From: Arthrobacter_B sp038069765
GTDB lineage: Bacteria > Actinomycetota > Actinomycetes > Actinomycetales > Micrococcaceae
Assembly: GCF_038069765.1 (NCBI RefSeq)
Contig: NZ_JBBPFS010000001.1
Location: 496,001 to 560,000, forward strand
Length of the DNA: 64,000 nucleotides
Reading direction: 5' to 3'
Below, in pieces: positions 25,470-34,288 of this stretch. Made by a program: the position numbers and the translations under genes. The number at the start of each line of letters is the position of its first letter. Position 1 is the stretch's first letter. The notes under the pieces were generated by a model, which saw only the letters and a program-made list of their open reading frames with translations, was not told where the DNA came from and made no database searches.

Positions 25470-26653
25470 GCTGGGGTCTCCTCTCGGGCTGAAAAGGCTG
25501 AGGCCGGTGCTGGCTCACCAAAGCGCGCTGGTGCAAAAGCATCCAGCGGCAGGTCGGTGGCTTCTCCGGCCAGGGCCTGAGCGAGCAGCTTTCCCGTTCC
25601 GGCCGAAAGCCCAATCCCGGCTCCTTCATGCCCGGCCGAATGCCACAGTCCCGGTGCCCGTTCGTCGGGCCCGATGACAGGCAAATGGTCAGGGCAGTAC
25701 GGACGGAAGCCGTGGTAGTGGCGCAGGACCTTCACGCGTTCCAGGAATGGGAACAGCTCCAGGGCGTTGGAGGCCATTTTTTGCAGTGCCTCTGCGCTGA
25801 CCCTGGCATCGAATCCCACGCGCTCACGGCTGGAGCCAATCAGGATAGTGCCGGATGCCGTACCTTCAACCACCGGGGAAGTCTGGAGGCCGGCGTCGGA
25901 GCTGCCCACGTTATCGATGTATTCCGCTGCGTAAACCTTGTGATGGACCATGGGCGCAAGAGGCTCGGTGACCATCACAAAACCGCGCCGCGGGAGAACC
26001 GGAACCCTGACGCCTGCCAGTGCTGCCAGCTGTCCGGCCCATGTTCCGGCGCAGTTCACGACGGCGCCGGCGTGGAAGATCCCTGTGGCAGTCCGTACCC
26101 CAATGACGGAATCTCCGCGGCGCAGGAATCCGGTGACCTTGGTATTGGGTATCACTACCGCGCCGTTTTGGCGGGCCAGACGGAGCAGATGGGCGACCAC
26201 CAGCATGGGTTGCACCTGGCAATCCTCCGGGTAGCTCGCCCCGCCAAGCGCAGCCGGATTGATGTTGGGTTCGAGCCCGCGCAGTTCGGCGGCATCCAGG
26301 GGCACAACGGACACGCCGAAGCCGGACTGGGCGGCCATCACCCGGTTCAGGGATTCCAGGCTGCTCTCCCGAGAGGCAACGATCACCCCGCCCTTGGCCT
26401 CAAATTCCCACAGGCCTTTGTGCTCCTCCAAGTCACCGTGCCAGACACTGAGTGAGTAGCGGGTCAGTTCGAGTTCCGGACCGAGTTCCTTGTCCGAAAC
26501 CAGGATGTTTCCTTCGCAGGCTGAAGATGTGCCGCTGCCGGGCGCGCCCTGATCCAGGACCGTGACCCGCAGGCCCTTGCGGCTGGCAAAGTAAGCGGTA
26601 GCGGCACCGATGACGCCGGCACCGATGATGACGACGTCGGCGGGAGCGTTCAC
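25466..26653 (-). CDS. DAO-type FAD oxidoreductase, D-hydroxyproline dehydrogenase subunit (HcnC-like)
   Basis: A 395-residue D-amino-acid-oxidase-fold flavoprotein. The dinucleotide fingerprint VVIIGAGVIGAATAYFA starts at residue 7. The C-terminal part includes GLWHSAGHEGAGIGLSAGTGKLLAQ, the FAD-contacting GHEGxGI loop of the glycine-oxidase / D-amino-acid dehydrogenase group. It is expected to hold the substrate site that oxidises cis-4-hydroxy-D-proline. The start codon region is 40 bp downstream of the ornithine-cyclodeaminase-like gene and has GGAGGTGCC upstream as ribosome binding site; the stop overlaps the 2Fe-2S gene by ATGA. Confidence 0.9.
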   Translation of the reverse strand: MNAPADVVIIGAGVIGAATAYFASRKGLRVTVLDQGAPGSGTSSACEGNILVSDKELGPELELTRYSLSVWHGDLEEHKGLWEFEAKGGVIVASRESSLESLNRVMAAQSGFGVSVVPLDAAELRGLEPNINPAALGGASYPEDCQVQPMLVVAHLLRLARQNGAVVIPNTKVTGFLRRGDSVIGVRTATGIFHAGAVVNCAGTWAGQLAALAGVRVPVLPRRGFVMVTEPLAPMVHHKVYAAEYIDNVGSSDAGLQTSPVVEGTASGTILIGSSRERVGFDARVSAEALQKMASNALELFPFLERVKVLRHYHGFRPYCPDHLPVIGPDERAPGLWHSAGHEGAGIGLSAGTGKLLAQALAGEATDLPLDAFAPARFGEPAPASAFSAREETPA

Positions 26654-26693
26654 GCCGGCACCTCCTTGGCAGTTGCGGGGGAATGATTCCGGA

Positions 26694-27647
26694 TCATGAC
26701 GTTGATCCGGGTGCCTTGAACACCAGTGCTGCCGTCACCAGATCCTGCCAGGCCATGCCCACCCCCGAGTAGAGGCAGGGACGGCCGGGGGTGCGGACCA
26801 GTTTTCCCTGCACGAGCTCGCGCAGGTTGACCGGCGGCATCTGCTGCCACTGCGCAACGCTTCGGGCAGGAATGAGGTCTCCGCTTTCCCGCCAGGCCGA
26901 AGCCCGGCCCTCCACCACTACGTCGCTTCTCAGGACCAGCGTGGCATCCACTTCCCTCGCGTCGAGACCATGCTGGCCCACGGATGCAACAATGGCGTTG
27001 GCTGCCGGCAGGGAACCGTCGAAAAGCGGGATCGTCGACGTCGTCAGGCACAGCAGGACGTCAGCTTCCGGGACCAGTGCTTCCGTTCCTTCGGTAACGG
27101 CGATCCCTTCGCTGTCCAGCTCCCGGATCAGGCCCCGAACCCGGTCGGGACGGCGCCCGACGACGGCGAACCGGGCCGTCGGAAACAGTGCCCTGGCCGC
27201 GCGTATATGGTTCAGCGCCTGTACTCCGGCGCCGAAGACAACAAACAGCGGGTCGGTGGGGAACGGCGCCGAGACGGGAGCAGCTTCAGCCATGTGCCGC
27301 ACGGCCAGCAGGGTTGTGGCAGGAGTGCGCACCGCTGTCAGTTCCGTCCCGTCCATCGTCGCCAGCGGCGCCGAGGTACTGGAGTCAAAGAGAACATAGA
27401 CGCCCTGGATTTTATTCAGCCCGAGTTCCGGGTTGGACGGTGCCACGGTCAGGACCTTGACGCCGCTGTAGCGGGCTCCGCTGGTTGGCATAATCAGGAA
27501 TTCTCCGGCCGGAGAAGGGCTGAAGAGGCGGGGGCTGTCCTCCTCAGGATCCACTGAACTCCGCAGCGCATTTTCCAAAGCGGTGACAGCGGCGGGAAAT
27601 GGGGCGGCAGCCCGCACAGCGGCGCCGTCGTAATAGGGGATGGTCAC
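26694..27647 (-). CDS. Ornithine cyclodeaminase/mu-crystallin family, probable pyrroline-2-carboxylate reductase
   Basis: A 317-residue NAD(P)-dependent enzyme of the OCD/mu-crystallin family. The Rossmann loop is VVFGAGVQALNHIRA (near residue 140), and the Lys of GVKVLTVAP and Asp of VGQHGLDAREVD match family active-site residues. In hydroxyproline gene clusters, family members usually reduce delta-1-pyrroline-2-carboxylate to L-proline, either salvaging D-proline oxidised by the dehydrogenase or serving trans-3-hydroxyproline breakdown. No proline-racemase-type dehydratase with the Cys-to-Thr change is present here, so the salvage role is favoured (inference). ATGA overlap with the epimerase gene upstream. 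Confidence 0.85.
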   Translation of the reverse strand: MTIPYYDGAAVRAAAPFPAAVTALENALRSSVDPEEDSPRLFSPSPAGEFLIMPTSGARYSGVKVLTVAPSNPELGLNKIQGVYVLFDSSTSAPLATMDGTELTAVRTPATTLLAVRHMAEAAPVSAPFPTDPLFVVFGAGVQALNHIRAARALFPTARFAVVGRRPDRVRGLIRELDSEGIAVTEGTEALVPEADVLLCLTTSTIPLFDGSLPAANAIVASVGQHGLDAREVDATLVLRSDVVVEGRASAWRESGDLIPARSVAQWQQMPPVNLRELVQGKLVRTPGRPCLYSGVGMAWQDLVTAALVFKAPGSTS

Positions 27648-28645
27648 AGCAGGAATCCTTCCGGGAAGGGATCGGACGGGTCCAGGAAGTACTGGGCGGT
27701 TCCGGTCAGCCAGGCCCGTCCGGTAACGGTGGGGATGACGGCAGGGATACCGGCAACAGTTGTTTCTCCGATAAGTCTTCCGATGAAGCGGGACCCGATG
27801 TAGGACTCGTTCAGGAAGTCCGTATCCGTGGTCAATTCCTTGCGCGCATGCAGTTGAGCCATCCGGGCGCTTGTCCCGGTGCCGCAGGGGGAGCGGTCAA
27901 ACCAGCCGGGGTGGATGGCCATGGCATGGCGGGAATGCACGGCTGTTGACCCGGGGGCCTCCAGATACACGTGGTGGCACCCGCGGATATCGCTCCGTTC
28001 GGGGTGCACCGGTTCGTTGTCTGCGTTGATTGCATCCATGATGGCCAGGCCTGCACGAAGCAGGTCATCCTTGCGTTCCCGTTCGAAGGGCAGCCCCAGC
28101 GAATCCAATGAGACAAAGGCGTAGAAGTTTCCCCCGAACGCCACGTCATACTGCACCCGGCCGTAGCCGGGGACTTGCACGACGGCGTCCAAGCGGTCCA
28201 CGTAGGAGGGAACGTTGGTAATTGTCACGGATTCCGCCCGCCCGTCGCGCACTGCGACATCGGCGATGACAAGCCCGGCAGGGGTGTCCAGCCGTACCGT
28301 AGTGAACGGCTCGTGCACTTCCACCATGCCGGTTTCGACCAGAACGGTGGCGACGCCGATCGTGCCGTGCCCGCACATGGGCAGCAGTCCGGAAACCTCG
28401 ATGTACAGGACGCCATAATCAGCATCCGGGCGGGTGGAGGGCTGAAGGATCGCTCCGCTCATGGATGCGTGCCCTCGCGGTTCGGTCATCAGCAGAGTGC
28501 GGATCGAGTCGTTATGCTCCAGGAACCACAGCCGGCGTTCCGCCATGGTGGCGCCCGGGATGGTGCCGATCCCGCCGGTAATGACCCGGGTGGGCATGCC
28601 CTCGGTGTGCGAGTCCACGGCGTGGAAAATACGGCTGGTTCTCAT
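27644..28645 (-). CDS. 4-hydroxyproline 2-epimerase (proline racemase family)
   Basis: A 333-residue PLP-independent epimerase. Both catalytic cysteines are present: Cys91 in LLPMCGHGTIG and Cys254 in DRSPCGTGTSARM. This excludes the trans-3-hydroxy-L-proline dehydratase branch, which replaces the first Cys by Thr or Ser. Residue choices around the second Cys and the surrounding genes favour 4-hydroxyproline over proline as substrate, i.e. conversion of trans-4-hydroxy-L-proline to cis-4-hydroxy-D-proline. The start is the ATG with AAGGAA 9-10 nt upstream; a frame extension of 64 codons into the dapA-like gene is rejected. It ends in an ATGA overlap with the next gene. Confidence 0.92.
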   Translation of the reverse strand: MRTSRIFHAVDSHTEGMPTRVITGGIGTIPGATMAERRLWFLEHNDSIRTLLMTEPRGHASMSGAILQPSTRPDADYGVLYIEVSGLLPMCGHGTIGVATVLVETGMVEVHEPFTTVRLDTPAGLVIADVAVRDGRAESVTITNVPSYVDRLDAVVQVPGYGRVQYDVAFGGNFYAFVSLDSLGLPFERERKDDLLRAGLAIMDAINADNEPVHPERSDIRGCHHVYLEAPGSTAVHSRHAMAIHPGWFDRSPCGTGTSARMAQLHARKELTTDTDFLNESYIGSRFIGRLIGETTVAGIPAVIPTVTGRAWLTGTAQYFLDPSDPFPEGFLL

Positions 28646-28724
28646 GACGCAGGCGTTCCTTAGAATCTTGGGGGCGGTGCGCCCCGAGGTGTGACCCGGG
28701 ACGCACCGCATGGCGGAGATGAGC

Positions 28725-29630
28725 TTACTTGTATCCCTTGGCGAGTGCGGCTTCGGTGTCCCGGATGACGGCTTCACGTACAGCGTCGGACAGGGGGCCG
28801 CGCGGTGGCCGGCACGGGCCGCCCTTGCGGCCGGCAACGTCCATCGAGAGTTTGATGGCCTGGACGAATTCGGTTTTGCTGTCCCACCGCAGGAGGGAAT
28901 GAAGGTCCTGGTAGATCTCGCGGGCCCGGGGCAGGTCCGAAATGTTCCCGGAGGTAGACAGGTTGTAGAGCTCCACCGTGGACTGGGGAATGGCGTTGGG
29001 ATAGCCGGCCACCCACCCGACTGCTCCGGCGATGCCCATTTCCAGAACGGTGTCGTCGGTCCCGATCAACAAGTCCATTCCCGGCGCCAGTTCCTTTATC
29101 TCGTAGGCCCGGCGCACGTCTCCGGTGAACTCCTTGACGCCGACAATGAGGCCTTCGTTGTACAAGCGGGCGATCAGGTTGGGGGTCAAATCCACCTTGG
29201 TGTCGATGGGGTTGTTGTAGGCCACGATCGGAAGTCCGGCTTTGGCGGCGAGGCGGTAGTGTTCAAGCACTTCGTCGTCGTTGGCGCGGTAGGAGTTCGG
29301 CGGAAGCAGCATCAGGGCGCCGGCACCGGCTTCTGCGGCCTGCTCGGCCCATTTCTGGGACTGCAGGCCGCCGTAGGCGCCTACCCCCGCCATGACGGTA
29401 AAGCCTTCCGGGGAAGCGTCCACGGCGGTCTGAATTACCCGGGCGCGTTCCTCTTCGCTCAACGTCTGGTATTCCCCGAGCGATCCGTTCGGAGCCACGC
29501 CGTCGCAGCCGTTGTCAGCGAGAAACCGCACGTGTTCCGCGAAGCCGTCGTAGTCAATGGAGAGATCATCGTTCAGGGGAATGGCCGTGGCAACGAGTAC
29601 GCCGTGCCAGGGTTTGCGGTTCTCGGTCAT
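28725..29630 (-). CDS. DapA family pyrroline-4-hydroxy-2-carboxylate deaminase (HypD-like)
   Basis: A 301-residue Schiff-base TIM-barrel lyase. The Lys of GVKEFTGDVRR (about residue 165) is the imine-forming residue, YNNPIDTKVD carries the conserved Tyr, and APNGSLGEYQTLS corresponds to the DapA substrate loop. In this context it would deaminate 1-pyrroline-4-hydroxy-2-carboxylate to alpha-ketoglutarate semialdehyde. The start has AAAGGACACC upstream. It is the first gene of the main catabolic operon, with a candidate GntR operator 70-94 bp upstream and the epimerase 79 bp downstream. Without the neighbours a dihydrodipicolinate synthase name would be possible. Confidence 0.9.
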   Translation of the reverse strand: MTENRKPWHGVLVATAIPLNDDLSIDYDGFAEHVRFLADNGCDGVAPNGSLGEYQTLSEEERARVIQTAVDASPEGFTVMAGVGAYGGLQSQKWAEQAAEAGAGALMLLPPNSYRANDDEVLEHYRLAAKAGLPIVAYNNPIDTKVDLTPNLIARLYNEGLIVGVKEFTGDVRRAYEIKELAPGMDLLIGTDDTVLEMGIAGAVGWVAGYPNAIPQSTVELYNLSTSGNISDLPRAREIYQDLHSLLRWDSKTEFVQAIKLSMDVAGRKGGPCRPPRGPLSDAVREAVIRDTEAALAKGYK

Positions 29631-29699
29631 GGTGTCCTTTCGGGAAAAACAGGGGAATGCAGCCGAAGTGCGGTAGGAATTCTGGAACTCCGTGGGCAA

Positions 29700-29724
29700 T
29701 GTCACATCACGATAGCATGTGACA
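29700..29724. promoter_or_regulatory. Candidate GntR operator, site 2
   Basis: TGTCACA and TGTGACA arms, perfect inverted repeat with an 11-bp spacer, upstream of the dapA-like gene. Read on the minus strand, the neighbouring bases give GTGCAATGTCACA, which matches GTGCAATGGTACA near site 3 at 11 of 13 positions. Confidence 0.6.
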
Positions 29725-29743
29725 TTGCACTAAACAACTAGCT

Positions 29744-31225
29744 CTAGGGGAGTTGCGGCTTGGAAGCAGCGGAACGCGAATCCACGGTCGCGGCCGCGGT
29801 TTCGGCACGCTCCACCCAATAATCGGCGCCGCCGATGCCGAGGGCAACCGGGTCGAAGTGGGGATCGAGTCCCCGTCTGCGCTGTGCGTCGTAGTCCTTC
29901 GTGACCTTGAGGATAACGCCGCTCAGGCACAGCAGGACCAGCATGTTGATCCAGCCCAGGGAGCCGTACCCTATGTCGCCGATGGTCCACATCACGGCGG
30001 CTGATTCCACCGCACCGTAGAAGGTGATGGCCAGCATGCCAATCTTCAGGCCCCATTCAAGGACGGGGTTGTCATCCCGGCCGGTGAGGTAAACCAGGTT
30101 GGTTTTGGCGATGTAAAAAAATGCCACCAGTGTAGTGAAGGCAAAAAAGAACAAGGCCACGGCAACGAACGCCGGACCAAAACCGGGGAAAATCGTGTCC
30201 ACGGCGCTTTGCGTGTATGCCGCTCCAGCCTCGAGGCCCGGAACATTGCTGACCAGTACGGTTCCATCCGGAGCCGTGACATTGTATGAGCCGGTCATTA
30301 TGATCATCAGGCCGGTGGCCGAGCAGACCACTACGGTATCGATGAAGATGGAGAAGGATTGCACCAGGCCCTGTTTTGTAGGATGTGAGACTGCGGCCGC
30401 AGCAGAAGCGTAGGTTCCTTCCCCCACACCGGCAACATTGGAGAATACCGCGCGCCGCACACCCCAAGCGATGGCGGCGCCGGCGATGCCGCCGAAGATC
30501 TGATGCAGGCCGAAGGCGCTCGAGAGGATCAGGCTGAAAGCCGGGATAATCTCCTGCCAATTCATCACCAGGATGATCAGGGCCGCCAAGATGTATCCGG
30601 CGGCCATGACCGGCACCATGAGCTGCGCCACGCCCACGATGCGTTTGGTGCCGCCGACAATAACGAATCCGAGCAGGAGCGTGATGCCGATTGCGCTAAC
30701 CCAGACCGGCATGCCGAATGCGCCTTCGAAACTTGCCGCGATGTTGTTTGACTGGACTCCCGGAAAGAGCAGGCCGTAGCCAACCATGGTGATGATTGAA
30801 ACTGCAACGGCGAGCCACTTGAGTTTCAGGCCATGCTCTATGTAGAAGGGAATTCCTCCGCGGTGCTCTCCGTTGATTCGACGTTTGAAGACCTGGGCCA
30901 GGACGGTTTCGGCATAGGCGCTGGCTGAACCCAAGAGGGCGCAGGTGACCATCCAGAAGAGGGCTCCGGGCCCGCCGGCTGCTATGGCCGTCGCAACGCC
31001 GGCGATGTTGCCGACGCCAACCCGGCTGGCGATGGTCAGCAGCAGTGCCTGGAGGGGGGAGATGCCGTCCGGGGAGTCCTTTTTACGCACGATTTCACGC
31101 AGTGTGTCCGGCAGTCGGCGGAACTGGATGGCACCCGTGAGGACCGTGAAGAAGAGCCCTACAATGAGGGCAAAATAGGCCATGGGTGTCCAGATGGAGT
31201 CATTGATTGCCACGAGTGTTTCCAT
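29744..31225 (-). CDS. AGCS family sodium:amino acid symporter
   Basis: A 493-residue sodium/alanine-glycine symporter-type protein with about eleven hydrophobic segments. The motifs ISPLQALLLTIASRVGVGNIAGVATAI and GGIPFYIEHGLK are family hallmarks. Characterised members import alanine, glycine or related small amino acids with Na+. Placement at the head of the hydroxyproline locus suggests it imports hydroxyproline or proline (inference). The start is ATG with AAGGAAC upstream; the open frame extends 67 codons further but runs through the control region. It has its own promoter region with a TGTCACA half-site and ends 19 bp from site 2 of the downstream operon. Confidence 0.88.
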   Translation of the reverse strand: METLVAINDSIWTPMAYFALIVGLFFTVLTGAIQFRRLPDTLREIVRKKDSPDGISPLQALLLTIASRVGVGNIAGVATAIAAGGPGALFWMVTCALLGSASAYAETVLAQVFKRRINGEHRGGIPFYIEHGLKLKWLAVAVSIITMVGYGLLFPGVQSNNIAASFEGAFGMPVWVSAIGITLLLGFVIVGGTKRIVGVAQLMVPVMAAGYILAALIILVMNWQEIIPAFSLILSSAFGLHQIFGGIAGAAIAWGVRRAVFSNVAGVGEGTYASAAAAVSHPTKQGLVQSFSIFIDTVVVCSATGLMIIMTGSYNVTAPDGTVLVSNVPGLEAGAAYTQSAVDTIFPGFGPAFVAVALFFFAFTTLVAFFYIAKTNLVYLTGRDDNPVLEWGLKIGMLAITFYGAVESAAVMWTIGDIGYGSLGWINMLVLLCLSGVILKVTKDYDAQRRRGLDPHFDPVALGIGGADYWVERAETAAATVDSRSAASKPQLP

Positions 31226-31288
31226 GGTGTTCCTTGCTGAGAGGGCGGGCAGTCGGGGAAGGGGGAAGCGGATGCAGGAGGTGTTGCG

Positions 31289-31312
31289 TGTCACATAAGG
31301 TGCAATGGTACA
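31289..31312. promoter_or_regulatory. Candidate GntR operator, site 3 (imperfect)
   Basis: TGTCACA followed by 10 bp and TGGTACA, an imperfect inverted repeat (5 of 7 positions) 64 bp upstream of the AGCS start, sharing GTGCAATG with the flank of site 2. The match is weaker than sites 1 and 2. Confidence 0.4.
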
Positions 31313-31433
31313 TAGCACACAGCCCTCCGGCAAGCATTGCCTTGTGGCGGGCGGGCAGTAGTTAAGTCGGCATAAACGCGCGGTACACGCTGTCCTTGAA
31401 ATATTCCCGGCAGGAGACGGGGACAATGGAACG

Positions 31434-34136
31434 GTGAGAACTCCGGACGTCCCTCAGCCAGATTCCTCCCGCCACCCCGGGCCGTTCGACTTGCAGGCGA
31501 TCGGCGCGGGATTGGTTTTCGCGGAGTCGCTTCCGGATTTGGCAACCGCGCTGGACCGGAGCGCTGGACCGGAGCGCCGGAGCCGGAGCCGGCGCCGCAG
31601 TCGTTCAGGCCCCTCCCGGCACCGGAAAAACCACGCTGGTTCCGCCGCTGGTCGCCAACTTGATTGCTGCCCGGGCCACCGCAACCAACAAACCCTTGCG
31701 AGTGGTTGTCACCCAGCCGCGCCGGGTCGCCGCACGCTCCGCAGCTCGACGGCTTGCCGAGCTGGACGGCACCAAGGTCGGCGGCAGAATTGGCTACACC
31801 GTCCGGGGCGAAAGCCACACCGGGACGGATACAGTCATCGAATTTGTCACTCCGGGAATCCTCCTGCGCCGGCTGCTGGCAGATCCAGGACTGGAAAACA
31901 CTGCTGCTGTCATCCTTGATGAGGTCCACGAACGCGGCTTGGAAACGGACCTCCTCCTGGGCATGCTCACTGAAGTGCGCCAGCTGCGCCCAGACCTTAA
32001 GCTCGTGGCCATGTCCGCAACGGTTGATGCGCCGCGGTTCGCTGCGTTGATCGCAAATGACGACGACGGCGGCGGCCCGGTACCCGTTATCGGCTGCCCG
32101 TCGGCGCTGTACCCCCTTGAGGTCCGCTGGGCGCCGGGCAAGTCGCTTCGCATCGACGAACACGGAGTGACCCGGTCCTTCCTGAACCACATCGCCGAGA
32201 CGGCCGCTGCTGCCCACGGTGACATGCTGACCGAGAACCCGCAGGCCGACGCACTGGTTTTTGTTCCCGGCGCTTGGGAAGTGTCCTACGTGGCCTCCCA
32301 AATCCGCAACCGAGTAGCAGCAGGCCCGCCCGCACGCGGACCCGAAACGGAGGTACTGGAGCTGCACGGGCAGGTCGATCCGCGGGAACAGGACCGGGCT
32401 GTCTCGGGCCGGCGCCCCGGTGAACCGCCGCGGATCATCGTCTCCACCAGCCTCGCCGAGTCGTCGCTGACCGTTCCGGGGGTTCGCCTGGTGATCGATT
32501 CCGGCCTCGCCCGTGAACCCCGCCGGGACGCCGCACGCGGAATGTCGGGACTGGTAACGGTCTCCTGTTCCCGGGCATCGGCGTGCGGCGTGCCGGACGC
32601 GCCGCGCGCCAGGGTCCCGGCCGGGTCATCCGCTGTTATGACGAGCGTACTTTCGGGGCTGCACCGGCTCACCAGACCCCGGAGGTGGCAGTCGCGGACC
32701 TCACCGCCGCCGCACTGGTCCTTGCCTGCTGGGGAACTCCGGGCGGCGAAGGATTGGCGCTGCCCGACGCCCCGCCGCGTGCCGCCCTGGCAGATGCACA
32801 ATCGGTGCTGCATGACCTTGGCGCCGTCGATGGCAGCGGGGCCGTCACGGCTCTTGGCCGAACTCTGGCCGGAATCCCCGCGGATCCGCGGCTGGCGCGG
32901 GCCCTGCTGGACGGAACTCCCGTCGTCGGTGCCCGAACTGCCGCAGAAGCTGTGGCTCTGGTGTCCGGGGACCTTCGTGCCCCCGGCGCTGACCTGTCCC
33001 GCCTGCTGGTGAACCTGCGCGCCGGACGGGAACCGGGAGAGCGGCGGTGGTCGGAGGATGTGCGGCGGCTGCAGTCACTGTCCCGCCGCGCAAGTAACGG
33101 CCCCGCGAAATCATCCGCCGTGGCGGTGCCGGGAGCCGAGGCCCTGGGGTTCGTCGTCGCGCTGGCCTTCCCGGACCGCATTGCCCGTCGCGTCCCCGGC
33201 GGCGCCGGTGCCGGTGAACGGTACCTTCTGTCGACCGGAACCCGGGCAGGCCTGCCGGCGGGCAGCCCGCTGGCCGGGTATGAGTGGCTCGCTGTTGCTG
33301 AGGTTTCCCGGGCTCAGGGCCGGGATGCTGCCGGAACGGGAGCCGTGATCCGCTCGGCGGCACCCCTGAGCCAGGACACGGCGGAAGCCGCAGCCCGGCA
33401 TCTGCTAACGGATACCGTGGAGGCGGCGTTCACCGGCGGCCGAGTCACTGCCAAGCGTGAACGGCGGCTGGGCGCTGTTGTGCTGTCCTCCACACCGGTC
33501 CGCCCGTCACCTGAAGAAGGCCGGGCAGCCGTAGCCCGAGCCCTCGCCCGCGAAGGGCTGGGAGTCATCGGCTTTTCCCCGGGGGCCGACGCGCTTCGGC
33601 GCCGGATGGCACTGCTGCACCGCGAACTGGGGGAGCCCTGGCCCGATGTTTCCGAACCTGCGCTGCTTGCCCGGCTTGATGACTGGCTCGCACCGGAACT
33701 GCAGGCGCTGGCCGCCGGCGCGTCAGTGAACGGAATCGACCTCACGGAACCGCTGCGCCGGCTGCTTCCATGGCCGGAGGCATCGCGGCTGGGGGAGTTG
33801 GCGCCGGAACGGCTGCAGGTCCCCAGCGGATCCCAGGTTCGGATTACCTATCCCGCAGTGGACGACGACGGCGGCCGCCCGGTAGTGGCGGTCAAGCTGC
33901 AGGAGTGCTTCGGCTGGGCGGAGACGCCGCGGTTGGTTCAGGGACGGGTGCCGGTACTGTTCCACCTCTTATCACCGGCCCGGGCGCCGCTGGCTGTCAC
34001 TGACGATCTGGCATCCTTCTGGTCAGGACCCTATCTTCAGGTACGTGCCCAAATGCGGGGCAAATACCCCAAGCACCCGTGGCCGGAAGACCCCTGGGCG
34101 GCAAAGGCCACGGCAAAAACGAAGGCCCGGATGTAG
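31434..34136 (+). pseudogene. hrpB: ATP-dependent helicase HrpB, broken by two frameshifts
   Basis: A DEAH-box helicase reading frame of about 900 codons in three pieces. Piece 1 (31434 to about 31573) starts with GTG and encodes FDLQAIGAGLVFAESLPDLA. An exact 13-bp tandem duplication (31548-31573) then shifts the frame by one just before Walker A (APPGTGKTTLV, 31603 onward). Piece 2 (to about 32583) carries TQPRRVAARS, the DEVH box, AMSATV and STSLAESSLTVPG. A missing base near 32584 shifts the frame again within the conserved SRASA..RAGRAARQGPGRV stretch. Piece 3 runs intact to 34136, including the HrpB-specific C-terminus MRGKYPKHPWPEDPW. Removing one 13-bp copy and adding one base would restore a normal protein, so decay is recent or these are sequencing errors. 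Confidence 0.88.
31548..31573 (+). repeat. Exact 13-bp tandem duplication inside hrpB
   Basis: GCGCTGGACCGGA occurs twice back to back (31548-31560, 31561-31573). Because 13 is not a multiple of three it causes the first hrpB frameshift. With one copy removed, the frame reads through ATALDRS into the Walker A region. Confidence 0.95.
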
Positions 34137-34288
34137 CGCCTGAGACGGAACGGATGCCGGGAGCCGGATGCCGGGAGCGGTAGGAGATGAATCACGTGAG
34201 TGGCTCCGTTGGCGGGCGGGCCTGCGCTCATAGGCTGGAAAGGCGGCAATTTTCCTGTTCCCTGCCGCAGTGAAAGGCTCGTTACCCC

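Noticed and set aside
25122..26653. Hydrogen cyanide synthase (HcnABC) assignment for the three redox genes
   Set aside because: Subunit layout is the same, but all neighbours are hydroxyproline genes, so a D-hydroxyproline dehydrogenase is the better call.
28725..29630. Dihydrodipicolinate synthase of lysine biosynthesis
   Set aside because: The fold is shared, but the gene is embedded in the hydroxyproline operon behind a catabolic-type operator.
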